Source: Quinella sp. 1Q7
GTDB lineage: Bacteria > Bacillota > Negativicutes > Selenomonadales > Selenomonadaceae
DNA: 39,475 nt
Direction of reading: 5' to 3'
Assembly: GCA_015206805.1 (NCBI GenBank)
Contig: JADEZP010000008.1
Coordinates: 1-39,475, forward strand
Shown: piece by piece, positions 7,340 to 15,579 of the stretch
Position numbering within the stretch: position 1 is the first letter of the stretch
Layout of the letters: every line of letters starts with the position of its first letter
Notes under the pieces: model-generated
The model's input: the letters and a program-made list of their open reading frames with translations, nothing else
Told to the model about the DNA's origin: nothing
Databases searched by the model: none
Made by a program: the position numbers and the translations under genes

Positions 7340-8641
7340 ATGGGTATGGTAGTTAAAAACAACATGCAGGCTGTCCGCACGCTCAACACCTTGAACGGCA
7401 ATCAGAGCGCATTGACCAAAAGTTTGGGCAGAGTGTCCAGCGGCATGAAAATCACCAGCGCACAGGACGACGCGGCAGGATTCGCAATCAGCGAACGCAT
7501 GAGAGTCCGTATCCGTTCGCTCGATCAAGCCAATCAAAACACGCAGAACGACTCGGCACTCATGAAGACGGCTGAAGGCGCAGTCGGCAACACGATTGAA
7601 TTGCTCCGCACGTTGAAGGAAAAAGCAATCAACGCCGCCAACGACTCCAACACCGACGAAGACCGCGCAACCATCCAGAAGGAAATCAACCAGTACATCG
7701 ACCAAGTCGACGACAACGCGCTTGTGCAGTTCAACGGCAAATACCTCATCGACGGTTCGAAGAACAACGCCGCAACCAGCACCAAGACCATACTGCTCAA
7801 CCAGAGCTTGTCGACCGACGCAAAAATAGGTTCTGGTTTGACGCAACTTGCCGACCGCGTAGGCAACTCCCTTGAAATTCTCTCCACCGACAAATATCAA
7901 ATTTCATGGGTCAACAACGGCATAATCTCCAGCTCCAGCGGTTCGGTAAGCAGTTACGCACTGTCGGATCTTTTCAAAGCGGCTTCCGTTGGCACTGCAG
8001 AGGGAACTTCCACCGCGGCAATTGGTACCGACAAGTTTAATCAAGCTGTTTACACGCCTGATAAGACCGCAGGTCTCGCCATAGTCGCTACTACTGCAGG
8101 CATATTAGGTCAAGTCTCCGGCTTCACAATCAGCATCTTGGATCATGATGGCAACGTCAAGAAAGCAGCCAATGCGGCTCTTGACCAATTCAAGCAGTAT
8201 CAGATGGCTGAAAACGAAACCCAAGGCGGCAACAAGGCTCTCAACTTCCACATCGGCTCCGAAGCCAACGTTGCAATCAAAGTCGGCTTGAGCGACATGC
8301 GCGCAGAATCCCTCGGCTTGAAAGGCACCGACGGTTCCAGAATCAGCGTCACCACTAAGGACAACGCCAACGCCTCAATCAACGTCATTGAGAACGCGCT
8401 GACCAAAGCACTCGACCAGCAGACGACAATCGGCGCGATTGAGTCCCGCCTCGATTACACCAGCACCAACCTCACCACGTCGAGCGAGAACGTCCAGGCG
8501 GCAGAGTCCACGATTCGCGATGCGGATATGGCGAAGGAAATGACCAACTACACGAAGGCAAACGTCCTTCTGCAGGCGGCTCAAGCCATGCTCGCACAAG
8601 CAAATCAGAACAGCTCCGCAGTCCTCAGCTTGCTCCAGTAA
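7340..8641 (+). CDS. fliC: Flagellin
   Basis: This is the filament subunit, 433 residues, exported by the flagellar type III apparatus. The conserved N-terminal D0/D1 region (NNMQAVRTLNTLNGNQSAL, SLGRVSSGMKITSAQDDAAG, FAISERMRVRIRSLDQANQN) and C-terminal D1/D0 region (ESRLDYTSTNLTTSSENVQA, STIRDADMAKEMTNYTKANV, ending NSSAVLSLLQ) are intact. The middle (roughly residues 150-330) is the variable surface domain, rich in Ser, Thr and Ala and so suitable for O-glycosylation. Translation starts at the ATG after AAGGAGG. Expression is probably driven by the sigma-28 promoter with a second sigma-70 promoter upstream. The last few codons plus the terminator are duplicated immediately downstream. Confidence 0.97.
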   Translation: MGMVVKNNMQAVRTLNTLNGNQSALTKSLGRVSSGMKITSAQDDAAGFAISERMRVRIRSLDQANQNTQNDSALMKTAEGAVGNTIELLRTLKEKAINAANDSNTDEDRATIQKEINQYIDQVDDNALVQFNGKYLIDGSKNNAATSTKTILLNQSLSTDAKIGSGLTQLADRVGNSLEILSTDKYQISWVNNGIISSSSGSVSSYALSDLFKAASVGTAEGTSTAAIGTDKFNQAVYTPDKTAGLAIVATTAGILGQVSGFTISILDHDGNVKKAANAALDQFKQYQMAENETQGGNKALNFHIGSEANVAIKVGLSDMRAESLGLKGTDGSRISVTTKDNANASINVIENALTKALDQQTTIGAIESRLDYTSTNLTTSSENVQAAESTIRDADMAKEMTNYTKANVLLQAAQAMLAQANQNSSAVLSLLQ

Positions 8642-8681
8642 ACTTCAAGCGTCCGATACGGGCGCGCGTCAAATCGATTAC

Positions 8682-8716
8682 AATACCGTCGGCAAATGTC
8701 GGCGGTATTTTTTTTC
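8682..8716 (+). terminator. fliC terminator, first copy
   Basis: AATACCGTCG (8682-8691) pairs with CGGCGGTATT (8700-8709), ten pairs with one G-U, followed by a run of T. Confidence 0.85.
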
Positions 8717-8799
8717 GGCAAAGTGTCGCTCCGATAAGAACGTCCTCCTGCTCTGGTAAACTTCAAGCGTCCGCTACGGGCGCGCGTCAAATCGATTAC

Positions 8800-8834
8800 A
8801 ATACCGTCGGCAAATGTCGGCGGTATTTTTTTTG
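8800..8834 (+). terminator. fliC terminator, second copy
   Basis: The same AATACCGTCG/CGGCGGTATT stem at 8800-8809 and 8818-8827 followed by a T-run, 118 bases after the first copy. Confidence 0.85.
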
Positions 8835-8870
8835 CGGCAAAGTGTCGCTCTGGTAAAAGTTCCCGCGCTC

Positions 8871-8879
8871 TGATATAAT
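8871..8879 (+). promoter_or_regulatory. Extended -10 promoter for yybS-gdpP-der
   Basis: TGATATAAT has a perfect TATAAT (8874-8879) with the TG extension and no good -35. The predicted start near 8886 rules out the ATG at 8878 used in the ORF track, because that codon overlaps the -10 box, and supports ATG 8908. Confidence 0.6.
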
Positions 8880-8907
8880 GCGTAAAATTTTTTTGCGAGG
8901 TTCGGTA

Positions 8908-9861
8908 ATGGGAAGAAATGTCACGCCGACAATCGAAGGCGGCTTGCTTGTTGCGATAACGGTAATTTTGGGGCTGATATCGGTTTACGTGCCGCTTATC
9001 GGGATGATTGTCGAATTTTTCTGCGCGGTGCCAATGGCGGTGCTTACGGCGCGACAGGGCGCGGGCAAGGGCTTGAGCGCGTTAATCGTCACGTTCATGT
9101 TGATGACGATTTTAATCGGACCGCTGATGGCGTTGCGGCTCGTGTTGAGTTTCGGGATATGCGGCGTCGTGCTCGGAGCATGTGTGCAGAAAAATTTCGG
9201 CGCGGTGAAAATTTTTCTGACCACACTGATTGTCGCGTCCGCCGCACAAGTCGTATCGCTCGCGCTGTTGCTTGCCGTAATGGACGTGAACTTTATCGAA
9301 ATGCAAATCGAATTCGTGCGCGAATCGTTCGCGGAGTCGTTCAACGCTTACGAGGCAATGGGCGTCGACAAAGCGCAGATTGACGCGGCAAAAGCTCAAG
9401 TCGAGCCCGCACTTCAGACGTTGGCGCATTTGGTGCCCACGCTGATTTTGTTGGCGTCGCTTATGAATTCGGCGGCGGTATGGCTCACGTCGAAGTGGAT
9501 TTTCCCGAAAGTTCAACTCAAGTTGCCGGAGTTTCCGCCGTTCGCGCAGTGGAAGTTCCCCGCGATTTTCATGTACACGGCGGCATTCGGAGCAATCGGA
9601 ATTTATTGGGGGCTAACGCGGAATTGGACGCCGATTTACGAACTTGCGCTGAACGTGACGGTCGTATCAATGCTTGCGGGCTTCGTGCAGGGGCTGTCGC
9701 TTATGTCGTGCGTTTTCGACCGCTACAACGTCTCAAGATTCGTGCGCGGGCTTTTGTATGCGATTGTGCTGTTGAATATGTTGTTCGTTCAGCTCGTGGC
9801 GATAACGGGCTTGATGGATATGTTGTTCGATTATCGCAAGCGACTTTTTGACGGGAGATGA
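8908..9861 (+). CDS. yybS: YybS-like DUF2232 membrane protein
   Basis: A 317-residue integral membrane protein with about eight hydrophobic segments, starting MGRNVTPTIEGGLLVAITVI. It matches the YybS/DUF2232 family, which has an S-component-like transmembrane fold and no established function. The gene directly precedes gdpP, as in Bacillus (yybS-yybT), with four bases between its stop and the gdpP start. I use ATG 8908 with GAGG upstream, since the track's start at 8878 lies within the promoter. Family assignment rests on topology, size and gene order rather than on a catalytic motif. Confidence 0.8.
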   Translation: MGRNVTPTIEGGLLVAITVILGLISVYVPLIGMIVEFFCAVPMAVLTARQGAGKGLSALIVTFMLMTILIGPLMALRLVLSFGICGVVLGACVQKNFGAVKIFLTTLIVASAAQVVSLALLLAVMDVNFIEMQIEFVRESFAESFNAYEAMGVDKAQIDAAKAQVEPALQTLAHLVPTLILLASLMNSAAVWLTSKWIFPKVQLKLPEFPPFAQWKFPAIFMYTAAFGAIGIYWGLTRNWTPIYELALNVTVVSMLAGFVQGLSLMSCVFDRYNVSRFVRGLLYAIVLLNMLFVQLVAITGLMDMLFDYRKRLFDGR

Positions 9862-9865
9862 TGAG

Positions 9866-11953
9866 GTGCCGAGGATTTTGTCCGCGTGGCCGGACGCCAT
9901 AATAAACCTTGCCGTGATGTTCGTGATGGTCGCGATTATTACGCAGTACAACAAAATTTTGGGCGCGACGGCTGCATTGGTGTGGGCATTGCTGATTTGG
10001 TTTGCCTTCGAGCGGCGCAGAGATCGCGAAAAAAAATTCAAGGAGTACAGCGAAAACGTTATCGGCAACTTCAACGACATGATGTATTACGCCATGACGA
10101 AGTTGCCCGAAGGAATTATCGTCGTCGACGAAAACGGTCGCTTGCAGTGGTGCAATTCCATTATGCAGGATTTTTCGGAGTCAATTCCGCAACAGGGCAT
10201 GGACATTGACGAATTTTGGGACGGGCTCATTCCGTCGGAAATTCTGTCGCTTGCGCCGAACGGCAACGAACCTGCGCCAATGGAGGGCGAATACCCCGTA
10301 AAGTCACTGCGACATCGAACTGCGGCGGACGGCACGGTCGAGGAATTTTATCGGCACTTCCTTGTGAAATATCGGCACCTGCAGGCAAATACGGATTATT
10401 CGCGGATGATTGTCCTGTTCGCGCGGGAAATCACGCCTTACGAGGAGCTGAAGGTCGAATACCAAAACAGCCGCACGGCGATAATTTACGCGCAGATTGA
10501 CAACTACGACGAAGTCATGCAGGGTCTCAACGAGGCGGAAAAGACTTCGCTGATGCTGTCGGTCAGTGAAATTCTTGAGGCGTGGACAACGTCGCTGTCG
10601 CGCTTTATGCGGCGCGTGTCAAGCGATTTGTATCTGATAATTTTGGAGCGGCGGGCACTTGAACAGGCGGTCGCTGAAAAATTCGTCGTGCTGGATAAAA
10701 TCCGTCAGCTCGTCAACAAAAAGCAACTGCAGGTCACGCTGTCAATGGGCGCGGCGGTCGCCGAAAAACCTTCCGACGAACAATCAATGAGCGAACTTGG
10801 CGACAAAGCTCAAGCGGGACTTGAACTTGCGCTCGGTCGCGGCGGAGATCAAGTCGCCGTCAACATCAACGACAAAACGCAATTCTTCGGCGGACGCGCT
10901 AAGGCTGTCGAAAAAAATACGCGCGTCAGAGCCCGCGTCATGAGCCGTTCGATTCGCGACACAATGGCGGCGGCGGACGAAATTTTTATCATGGGGCACG
11001 CCCGCGAAGATTACGACGCATTCGGCGCGGCAGTCGGCGTCGCACTTATGGCGCGAAGTCTCGATAAGCCCGTGCATATCGTCTTGAGCGGTTGGCTCGA
11101 CAGCGTCGAAAAAATTATCGAACTGCTCGGCAAGGACGAAACCTACAGGAATATGTTCGTCAGCGCGAATGATGTTTCCGTCGCCAATGCCGTCGCCAAC
11201 GCAAAAGAACCGTTGCTGGTCGTCGTCGACACGTTCATTCCCAAAATCGTCGCCGCGCCAAAACTCCTTGAGCAAATCGACAAAATCGTCGTCATCGATC
11301 ACCACCGCCGCAGCGAATACACCATAAAAAATCCCGCGATAAGTTATCTGGAGCCCGGCTCAAGTTCGACGTGCGAAATGGTTACCGAATTGCTGATGTA
11401 CTTCGACGAAAAAATTCGTATCGGCAAGCTTGCGGCGACGGCAATTTATTCGGGCATCGTCGTCGACACGAAGAACTTTGCCATTCAAACGGGCGCGCGA
11501 ACTTTCGAGGCGGCGGCTTATCTGCGCAGGAGCGGTGCCGATCCTGTCGCCGTAAATCACCTGTTCAAATCGGATTACGAAACGACGCTTGCCCTTGCCA
11601 AAACAAAAGCGCGTTCGGAGTACTTCGAGGGCGGGCTGGTCGTTTCAACAATCGACAACGTTATTCCGAATGTGCAGGTCATTGCGGGGCAGGCGGCGGA
11701 TTCACTGCTTACCGTCGAGGGCGTGCGCATGACGATTATCCTGTTCCAAATGAGCGGAGACACCGTCGGCATGAGCGCGCGCTCAACGGGCGATTTGAAC
11801 GTGCAAGTCATCATGGAAAAATACGGCGGCGGCGGACACCAAAACGTTGCGGGCGCACAAGTCAGGAACGTGCCGCTTATCGAGCTGAAAAAATCCGTCG
11901 TCGACGCGGCACGAAAATACATTGCCGAGACCGATAAGCCCGCGCGAGCTTGA
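9866..11953 (+). CDS. gdpP: c-di-AMP phosphodiesterase GdpP (PAS-GGDEF-DHH-DHHA1)
   Basis: This membrane-anchored enzyme hydrolyses cyclic di-AMP to pApA and so tunes cell-wall and osmotic homeostasis. Order of parts: two N-terminal transmembrane helices (INLAVMFVMVAIITQ and AALVWALLIWFAF), a PAS-like domain from about residue 70 (KLPEGIIVVDENGRLQWCNS), a degenerate GGDEF domain, then DHH (MGHAREDYDAFGAAVGV and VVIDHHRR) and DHHA1 with its GGGGHQNVAGA glycine motif. The metal-ligand motifs HxxxD, D (VVDTF), DHH and D (IVVDTKNF) are all present. Length, 695 aa, is normal (B. subtilis 659). I prefer GTG 9866 (GGGAG eight bases upstream) to the TTG at 9848, which lies inside yybS. Confidence 0.95.
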   Translation: MPRILSAWPDAIINLAVMFVMVAIITQYNKILGATAALVWALLIWFAFERRRDREKKFKEYSENVIGNFNDMMYYAMTKLPEGIIVVDENGRLQWCNSIMQDFSESIPQQGMDIDEFWDGLIPSEILSLAPNGNEPAPMEGEYPVKSLRHRTAADGTVEEFYRHFLVKYRHLQANTDYSRMIVLFAREITPYEELKVEYQNSRTAIIYAQIDNYDEVMQGLNEAEKTSLMLSVSEILEAWTTSLSRFMRRVSSDLYLIILERRALEQAVAEKFVVLDKIRQLVNKKQLQVTLSMGAAVAEKPSDEQSMSELGDKAQAGLELALGRGGDQVAVNINDKTQFFGGRAKAVEKNTRVRARVMSRSIRDTMAAADEIFIMGHAREDYDAFGAAVGVALMARSLDKPVHIVLSGWLDSVEKIIELLGKDETYRNMFVSANDVSVANAVANAKEPLLVVVDTFIPKIVAAPKLLEQIDKIVVIDHHRRSEYTIKNPAISYLEPGSSSTCEMVTELLMYFDEKIRIGKLAATAIYSGIVVDTKNFAIQTGARTFEAAAYLRRSGADPVAVNHLFKSDYETTLALAKTKARSEYFEGGLVVSTIDNVIPNVQVIAGQAADSLLTVEGVRMTIILFQMSGDTVGMSARSTGDLNVQVIMEKYGGGGHQNVAGAQVRNVPLIELKKSVVDAARKYIAETDKPARA

Positions 11954-11980
11954 CAGTTCAGACGTATTGGAGGACTTTTA

Positions 11981-13318
11981 ATGAGCAAACCGATTGTTGC
12001 AATCGTCGGGCGATCGAACGTCGGCAAGTCGACGCTGTTCAATCAGATTGGCAAGCGGCGCATGTCGATTGTCGACGATATGGCGGGCGTGACGCGTGAC
12101 CGAATTTATATGGACGCGACGTGGCTTGACCGCGACTTTACGCTGATTGACACGGGCGGCATCGAAATTAAATCCGCCGACAAAATTTTGACGGAGATTC
12201 GCACACAGGCTAAAATCGCCGTCGACGAGGCGGACGCGATAATTTTTGTCGTGGACGGGCGCGCGGGACTCACTGCCGACGACGCGGACGTTGCCAAATT
12301 CCTGCGCGGCGCGGACAAGCCGATTATCCTTGCCGTGAACAAAATCGACAGCGTTCAGCTTGAGGCGGACGCTTACGAATTTTACAACCTTGGGCTCGGC
12401 GAACCGATTGGCATTTCCGCAAGCAACGCGCTCAATCTCGGCGACCTGCTCGACGCGGTGATTAAAACTTTCCCGCAAAATTCGGCGGAGACTCGCGACG
12501 AAGACGAAATCCGTATCGCGGTTATCGGGCGTCCGAACGTCGGCAAATCGTCGCTGGTAAACGCAATGCTCGGAAAAGAACGCGTTATCGTCAGCGATAT
12601 CCCCGGCACCACTCGCGACGCAATCGACACTAAATTTCTTTCGGGCGACACGACCTTCACGCTGATTGATACGGCGGGTATGCGCCGCAAGTCAAAGATT
12701 GATGAGCCCGTCGAACGTTACAGCGTCATTCGTTCACTGCGTGCGATTGACCGCGCCGACGTCGTGTTGATGTTGATTGAGGCTCCCGCCGGCGTCACTG
12801 ACCAGGACAAAAAAATCGCGGGCTACGCGCACGATTCGGGCAAAGGTTGCGTTCTCGTCGTCAACAAATGGGACATCTTCCCGAATAAGCACGACCGCTC
12901 GACCAATCGCTTCACCGACGACCTGCGCAAAAAACTCGGCTTCCTGCAATATGCGCCCGTCGTTTATGTCAGTGCCTTGACGGGGCAGCGCGTCGACCGC
13001 GTCACGGAGCTCGTTAAATTCGTCGCGGAGCAACAATCAATGCGCATTCAAACCAGCGTCCTGAACGAACTGATTCGCGACGCCGTTGCCGTCAATCCGC
13101 CGCCGTCGAAAAAGGGCAAGTCCGCGAAAATTTTCTTCGCCACGCAAGCCGACATCCGCCCGCCGAAATTTATCCTGTTCGCAAATGAGCCGGAGCTGTT
13201 GCACTTTTCGTACCTGCGCTTCATCGAAAACCGACTGCGCGAAAGTTTCGGCTTCGAGGGCACGCCGCTGAAATTCATCGTCCGCAAACACAATCAATCT
13301 GCGACAACGGACACTTGA
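11981..13318 (+). CDS. der: Ribosome biogenesis GTPase Der (EngA)
   Basis: An essential double-GTPase that acts in maturation of the 50S ribosomal subunit. Both G domains are complete: GRSNVGKST, DTGGIE and NKID in the first; GRPNVGKSS, DTAGMRRK and NKWD in the second; then a C-terminal KH-like domain (FILFANEPELLHFSYLRFIE). Its 445 residues are the usual length. ATG with TTGGAGGAC upstream. It follows gdpP by 27 bases and probably ends the yybS-gdpP-der transcript. No ordinary terminator follows; instead repeat element A begins about 27 bases downstream. Confidence 0.98.
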   Translation: MSKPIVAIVGRSNVGKSTLFNQIGKRRMSIVDDMAGVTRDRIYMDATWLDRDFTLIDTGGIEIKSADKILTEIRTQAKIAVDEADAIIFVVDGRAGLTADDADVAKFLRGADKPIILAVNKIDSVQLEADAYEFYNLGLGEPIGISASNALNLGDLLDAVIKTFPQNSAETRDEDEIRIAVIGRPNVGKSSLVNAMLGKERVIVSDIPGTTRDAIDTKFLSGDTTFTLIDTAGMRRKSKIDEPVERYSVIRSLRAIDRADVVLMLIEAPAGVTDQDKKIAGYAHDSGKGCVLVVNKWDIFPNKHDRSTNRFTDDLRKKLGFLQYAPVVYVSALTGQRVDRVTELVKFVAEQQSMRIQTSVLNELIRDAVAVNPPPSKKGKSAKIFFATQADIRPPKFILFANEPELLHFSYLRFIENRLRESFGFEGTPLKFIVRKHNQSATTDT

Positions 13319-13344
13319 ATTCTGATTCGGCGCAACAAAATTAG

Positions 13345-13462
13345 GGGCGCGCATGGATGCGCGCCCACGTTCGCCGCCGTTAGAAAACGTGACGTTTTCG
13401 TAGGCGGCGCGGCTTTCTTTGCTACTTTCTTTCGCCGCCGAAAGAAAGTAGACCACATACAC
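13345..13462 (+). repeat. Dispersed three-hairpin intergenic element, copy A
   Basis: Three successive hairpins. The first is GGGCGCGC-ATGGAT-GCGCGCCC (13345-13366). The second has outer stem GCCGCC/GGCGGC around GAAAACG/CGTTTTC (13373-13408). The third is CTACTTTCTTTCG-ccgc-CGAAAGAAAGTAG (13422-13451), followed by ACCACATACAC. Related copies lie at 15336, 21253 and, reversed and shortened, 31549. It may also serve as the 3' boundary of the der transcript. Confidence 0.85.
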
Positions 13463-13532
13463 AAAAATTAATGCAACGCCACGGACGGCAAGTCGCCCGA
13501 CAAAAATTTTCGGCAACAGCATTTGTCAAGAC

Positions 13533-13561
13533 TTGTATCAAAAAATTTTTCGTGCTATTAT
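13533..13561 (+). promoter_or_regulatory. Promoter of the candidate ncRNA
   Basis: TTGTAT (13533-13538), a 17-base spacer and TATTAT (13556-13561). The predicted start is about 13568. No good ORF begins downstream for nearly 280 bases. Confidence 0.6.
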
Positions 13562-13567
13562 GCGCGC

Positions 13568-13800
13568 GAAGAAGGAAACTTCTGGGGTGTACGAGGACTT
13601 AATTAATGTCTAACCTACATTAATTTTAGGGAACCTGAATTGATTTCGGAAGATGGATAATTGCCCGCGTGACAAGTAACAGACACCGAGCTTAGGGAAC
13701 CCACCTGCGAGTAAGCAGGTCTAGACATTTGGAGGAACCGGCATTTTGGAAACCTTTTTCAGGAGGGATTGCTGATTGCAAATCGGCAGTCCCTTCTTGC
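13568..13800 (+). ncRNA. Candidate structured small RNA, possibly 6S RNA
   Basis: A ~230-base non-coding stretch with its own promoter and structural signs. These include a 5' AGAAG-GAAA-CTTCT hairpin, AATTAATGT/ACATTAATT, and ACCTGC/GCAGGT. Long-range pairing is also possible: AATGTCT (13605-13611) with AGACATT (13723-13729), then ACCT with AGGT. It ends with a stem GGGATTGCTGAT/ATCGGCAGTCCC and TTCTT. Two AGGGAACC motifs occur 60-70 bases apart. The early GGGGTGTACGAGGACT resembles my memory of the GGTGTTCGT start of Bacillota 6S RNAs, and the arms could form a 6S-like rod. It could instead be a long leader of yaaR. The presence of an RNA is more certain than its identity. Confidence 0.5.
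13765..13798 (+). terminator. Hairpin ending the candidate ncRNA
   Basis: GGGATTGCTGAT (13765-13776) pairs with ATCGGCAGTCCC (13782-13793), twelve pairs with two G-U, followed by a short TTCTT tract. The weak T-run may allow partial readthrough into yaaR. Confidence 0.55.
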
Positions 13801-13845
13801 GTTACGGCGCGAATTTGTATAAACTGCACGCGAGGTGAATTGACA

Positions 13846-14301
13846 ATGGCAGTAAAAATCGGAAGTACGGGCACGCCTGCGACGCCGTTTGAACTTTTAC
13901 GCGGCACAAGCGAACACCCGCGCGATAAAGAATTGACGTTTGAATCGGAGCTTGCCGAGCAGCAGTCGGAGGGCATTTCTCACGACGAGATGGAAGCGAT
14001 GCTCAAAAAAATCGACGAGCAGGCGGCGCGGCTAAGCAAGACGCCAACTTACGACGAGCTCAAGGAGTATCGCACGCTGATAAAAAATTTCGTCGGCGCG
14101 GCAGTCAGCAACATGTACGAAGTCCACACGTCGGCGGGTTGGGATCGCATGGGTCGACAGCGCGTTTACACAACCGTCCGCAAGATTGACCGCAAACTTG
14201 AGGATATGGCGGAGTCGATTCGGCTTGGGCAATCGGATCAGCTCGACATTATCGCGGCGCACGACGCAATTCGCGGCATGCTCGTCGATTTGTATATGTG
14301 A
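13846..14301 (+). CDS. yaaR: YaaR family protein (DUF327)
   Basis: A 151-residue, mostly helical cytoplasmic protein. The SELAEQQSEGISHDEMEAM and YRTLIKNFVGAAVSNMYEVH stretches are typical of the YaaR/DUF327 family. Its gene sits directly before holB in many Bacillota, as here (yaaR-holB-ricT, compare yaaQ-yaaR-holB-yaaT in Bacillus). Function is unknown. ATG 13846 with GAGGTGA upstream; the earlier in-frame start in the track would begin inside the ncRNA region. The stop codon overlaps the start of holB in a TGATG arrangement. Confidence 0.88.
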   Translation: MAVKIGSTGTPATPFELLRGTSEHPRDKELTFESELAEQQSEGISHDEMEAMLKKIDEQAARLSKTPTYDELKEYRTLIKNFVGAAVSNMYEVHTSAGWDRMGRQRVYTTVRKIDRKLEDMAESIRLGQSDQLDIIAAHDAIRGMLVDLYM

Positions 14302-15302
14302 TGGAAAATTTCAAGCTTAGTTGGCAAAATTTGTTCGGGCACGCGGAGACGGTCGAACACCTGCGCAAAAATATTGCCGACGGGAAATTTCCGCACGCCG
14401 TAATTTTTTCGGGCGCGGAGGGTATCGGCAAGCGGCTTGCGGCTGAAATCTGCGCGGCGGCACTTTTATGCGACAATCCAATCGACGGCGCACCCTGCGG
14501 CACGTGCGAAAGTTGCAAGCTTGTCGCGGCGCACACTCACCCCGATTTTTACGTCGTGGAGCCCGAAGTCACCAAGTCCGCGCCGAATATCAAAATCGGA
14601 CAAATTCGCGCCATGCAGACGGAGGCGGCACTGCGCCCGATAAATTCAGCGCGGCGCGTCGTAATTTTGGACGGCGCGGAGCTCATGAACACTGCGGCGG
14701 CGAATTGCCTGCTCAAAACGATTGAGGAGCCGCCGAGCCAAACGATATTCATCCTGCTGACGGCAAACCGCTCAAGCCTGCTGATGACGATTCGTTCGCG
14801 GTGCATGACGATCAACTTCGACAAACTGCCCGCGACGCAAATTCGGGACGCGCTGATTCAACGCGGCGTTGAGACGGCTGAAGCTGAACGATTGTCGGTT
14901 ATCGCGAACGGAAGTTTCGGGCGGGCACTTACGCTCAAAGATTCGGGCGGCGCACAAATTCGCGAGGCGGCACTCGACACGCTGATAAAAATTTCCCGCG
15001 CCACGCTCACGAACGAAGACATCTTCAAGCAGGGCGCAATCGTCGCGGAGTGGTCGCGGGATACGTTCGCGGACTTCGTGACGCACGTACAAAAAATTCT
15101 GCGCGACATAACATTTGCCGACGTAATGACGCCGCACAATCCCGACCTTGCGCCGCGCTTGAGCGAAATAAAAATTCCCGAACGAAAAATTTTCGCGATG
15201 ATTGAAGCGGGCGTCGAGTTCCACAGGCGGCTGAAGTCGAACGCGAATTTGCGACTGCTTGCCGAGGCGTATCTGTTCACCTTGCGCAAAATCGTCAGAT
15301 AA
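14301..15302 (+). CDS. holB: DNA polymerase III delta' subunit
   Basis: This is the clamp-loader delta' subunit of the replicative polymerase (333 residues). The N-terminal AAA+ region shows LFGHAETVEHLRKNI, a P-loop-like GAEGIGKR, a zinc-binding cysteine group (CDNPIDGAPCGTCESC), ILDGAELMNTAAANCLLKTI EEPP-type sequence and the RSRC 'SRC' motif. ATG 14301 overlaps the yaaR stop; GTG 14298 is possible but adds only one residue. Replication proteins next to YaaR and RicT form a conserved Bacillota neighbourhood. In this genome repeat element B separates holB from ricT. Confidence 0.95.
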   Translation: MENFKLSWQNLFGHAETVEHLRKNIADGKFPHAVIFSGAEGIGKRLAAEICAAALLCDNPIDGAPCGTCESCKLVAAHTHPDFYVVEPEVTKSAPNIKIGQIRAMQTEAALRPINSARRVVILDGAELMNTAAANCLLKTIEEPPSQTIFILLTANRSSLLMTIRSRCMTINFDKLPATQIRDALIQRGVETAEAERLSVIANGSFGRALTLKDSGGAQIREAALDTLIKISRATLTNEDIFKQGAIVAEWSRDTFADFVTHVQKILRDITFADVMTPHNPDLAPRLSEIKIPERKIFAMIEAGVEFHRRLKSNANLRLLAEAYLFTLRKIVR

Positions 15303-15335
15303 TTCAAGCGCGCAACCCAACCCGCCGCGAATTAT

Positions 15336-15510
15336 GGACCGCGCATGGACGCGCGGTCCCGCCCGCAACATAAACAGGATGTTTATATTGCGGGCACAGT
15401 TAGTCGCGGGTAGCTGTAACGTCGGAACATTCGGAACCAACGCCCCGCGCGTAGCGGCGAGTTTCTTTGCTACTTTCTTTGCTCGGTCAAAGAAAGTAGA
15501 CCACATACAC
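15336..15510 (+). repeat. Dispersed three-hairpin intergenic element, copy B
   Basis: Hairpin one is GGACCGCGC-ATGGAC-GCGCGGTCC (15336-15359). Hairpin two is GCCCGCAA, then ATAAACA-gga-TGTTTAT, closed by TTGCGGGC (15361-15395). Hairpin three is CTACTTTCTTTG-ctcggt-CAAAGAAAGTAG (15470-15499), then the ACCACATACAC tail shared with copy A. Hairpin two has a different sequence from copies A and C but the same nested layout. It lies within the yaaR-holB-ricT operon. Confidence 0.85.
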
Positions 15511-15579
15511 GTTTCGGACGGCTTAACACCCGCGCCACTGCGGCAAGTGTGCGCCGTTACTTTTTTTGAGGAGATATAC

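Larger units (their letters stand above)
8621..8862 (+). repeat. Tandem duplication of the fliC 3' end and terminator
   Basis: Two near-identical ~118-120 base units (about 8621-8741 and 8742-8862). Unit one begins inside the last codons of fliC (GTCCTCAGCTTGCTCCAG then TAA). Unit two carries a degenerate version (GTCCTCCTGCTCTGG then TAA) followed by the same 3' flank and terminator. A few substitutions and small indels separate them, so this is not an assembly echo of one sequence. A shorter echo (GCTCTGGTAAAAG) near 8848 may be a third remnant. Confidence 0.85.

Noticed and set aside
13568-13800. tmRNA, SRP RNA or RNase P RNA
   Set aside because: I see none of their conserved words (no tRNA-like acceptor end, no GGAAGGAAGCAG-type loop, no GAGGAAAGTCC).
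13345-15510. CRISPR array from the repeated hairpins near 13.4 and 15.4 kb
   Set aside because: The copies are far apart, not regularly spaced, and contain three hairpins each with no spacers or cas genes.
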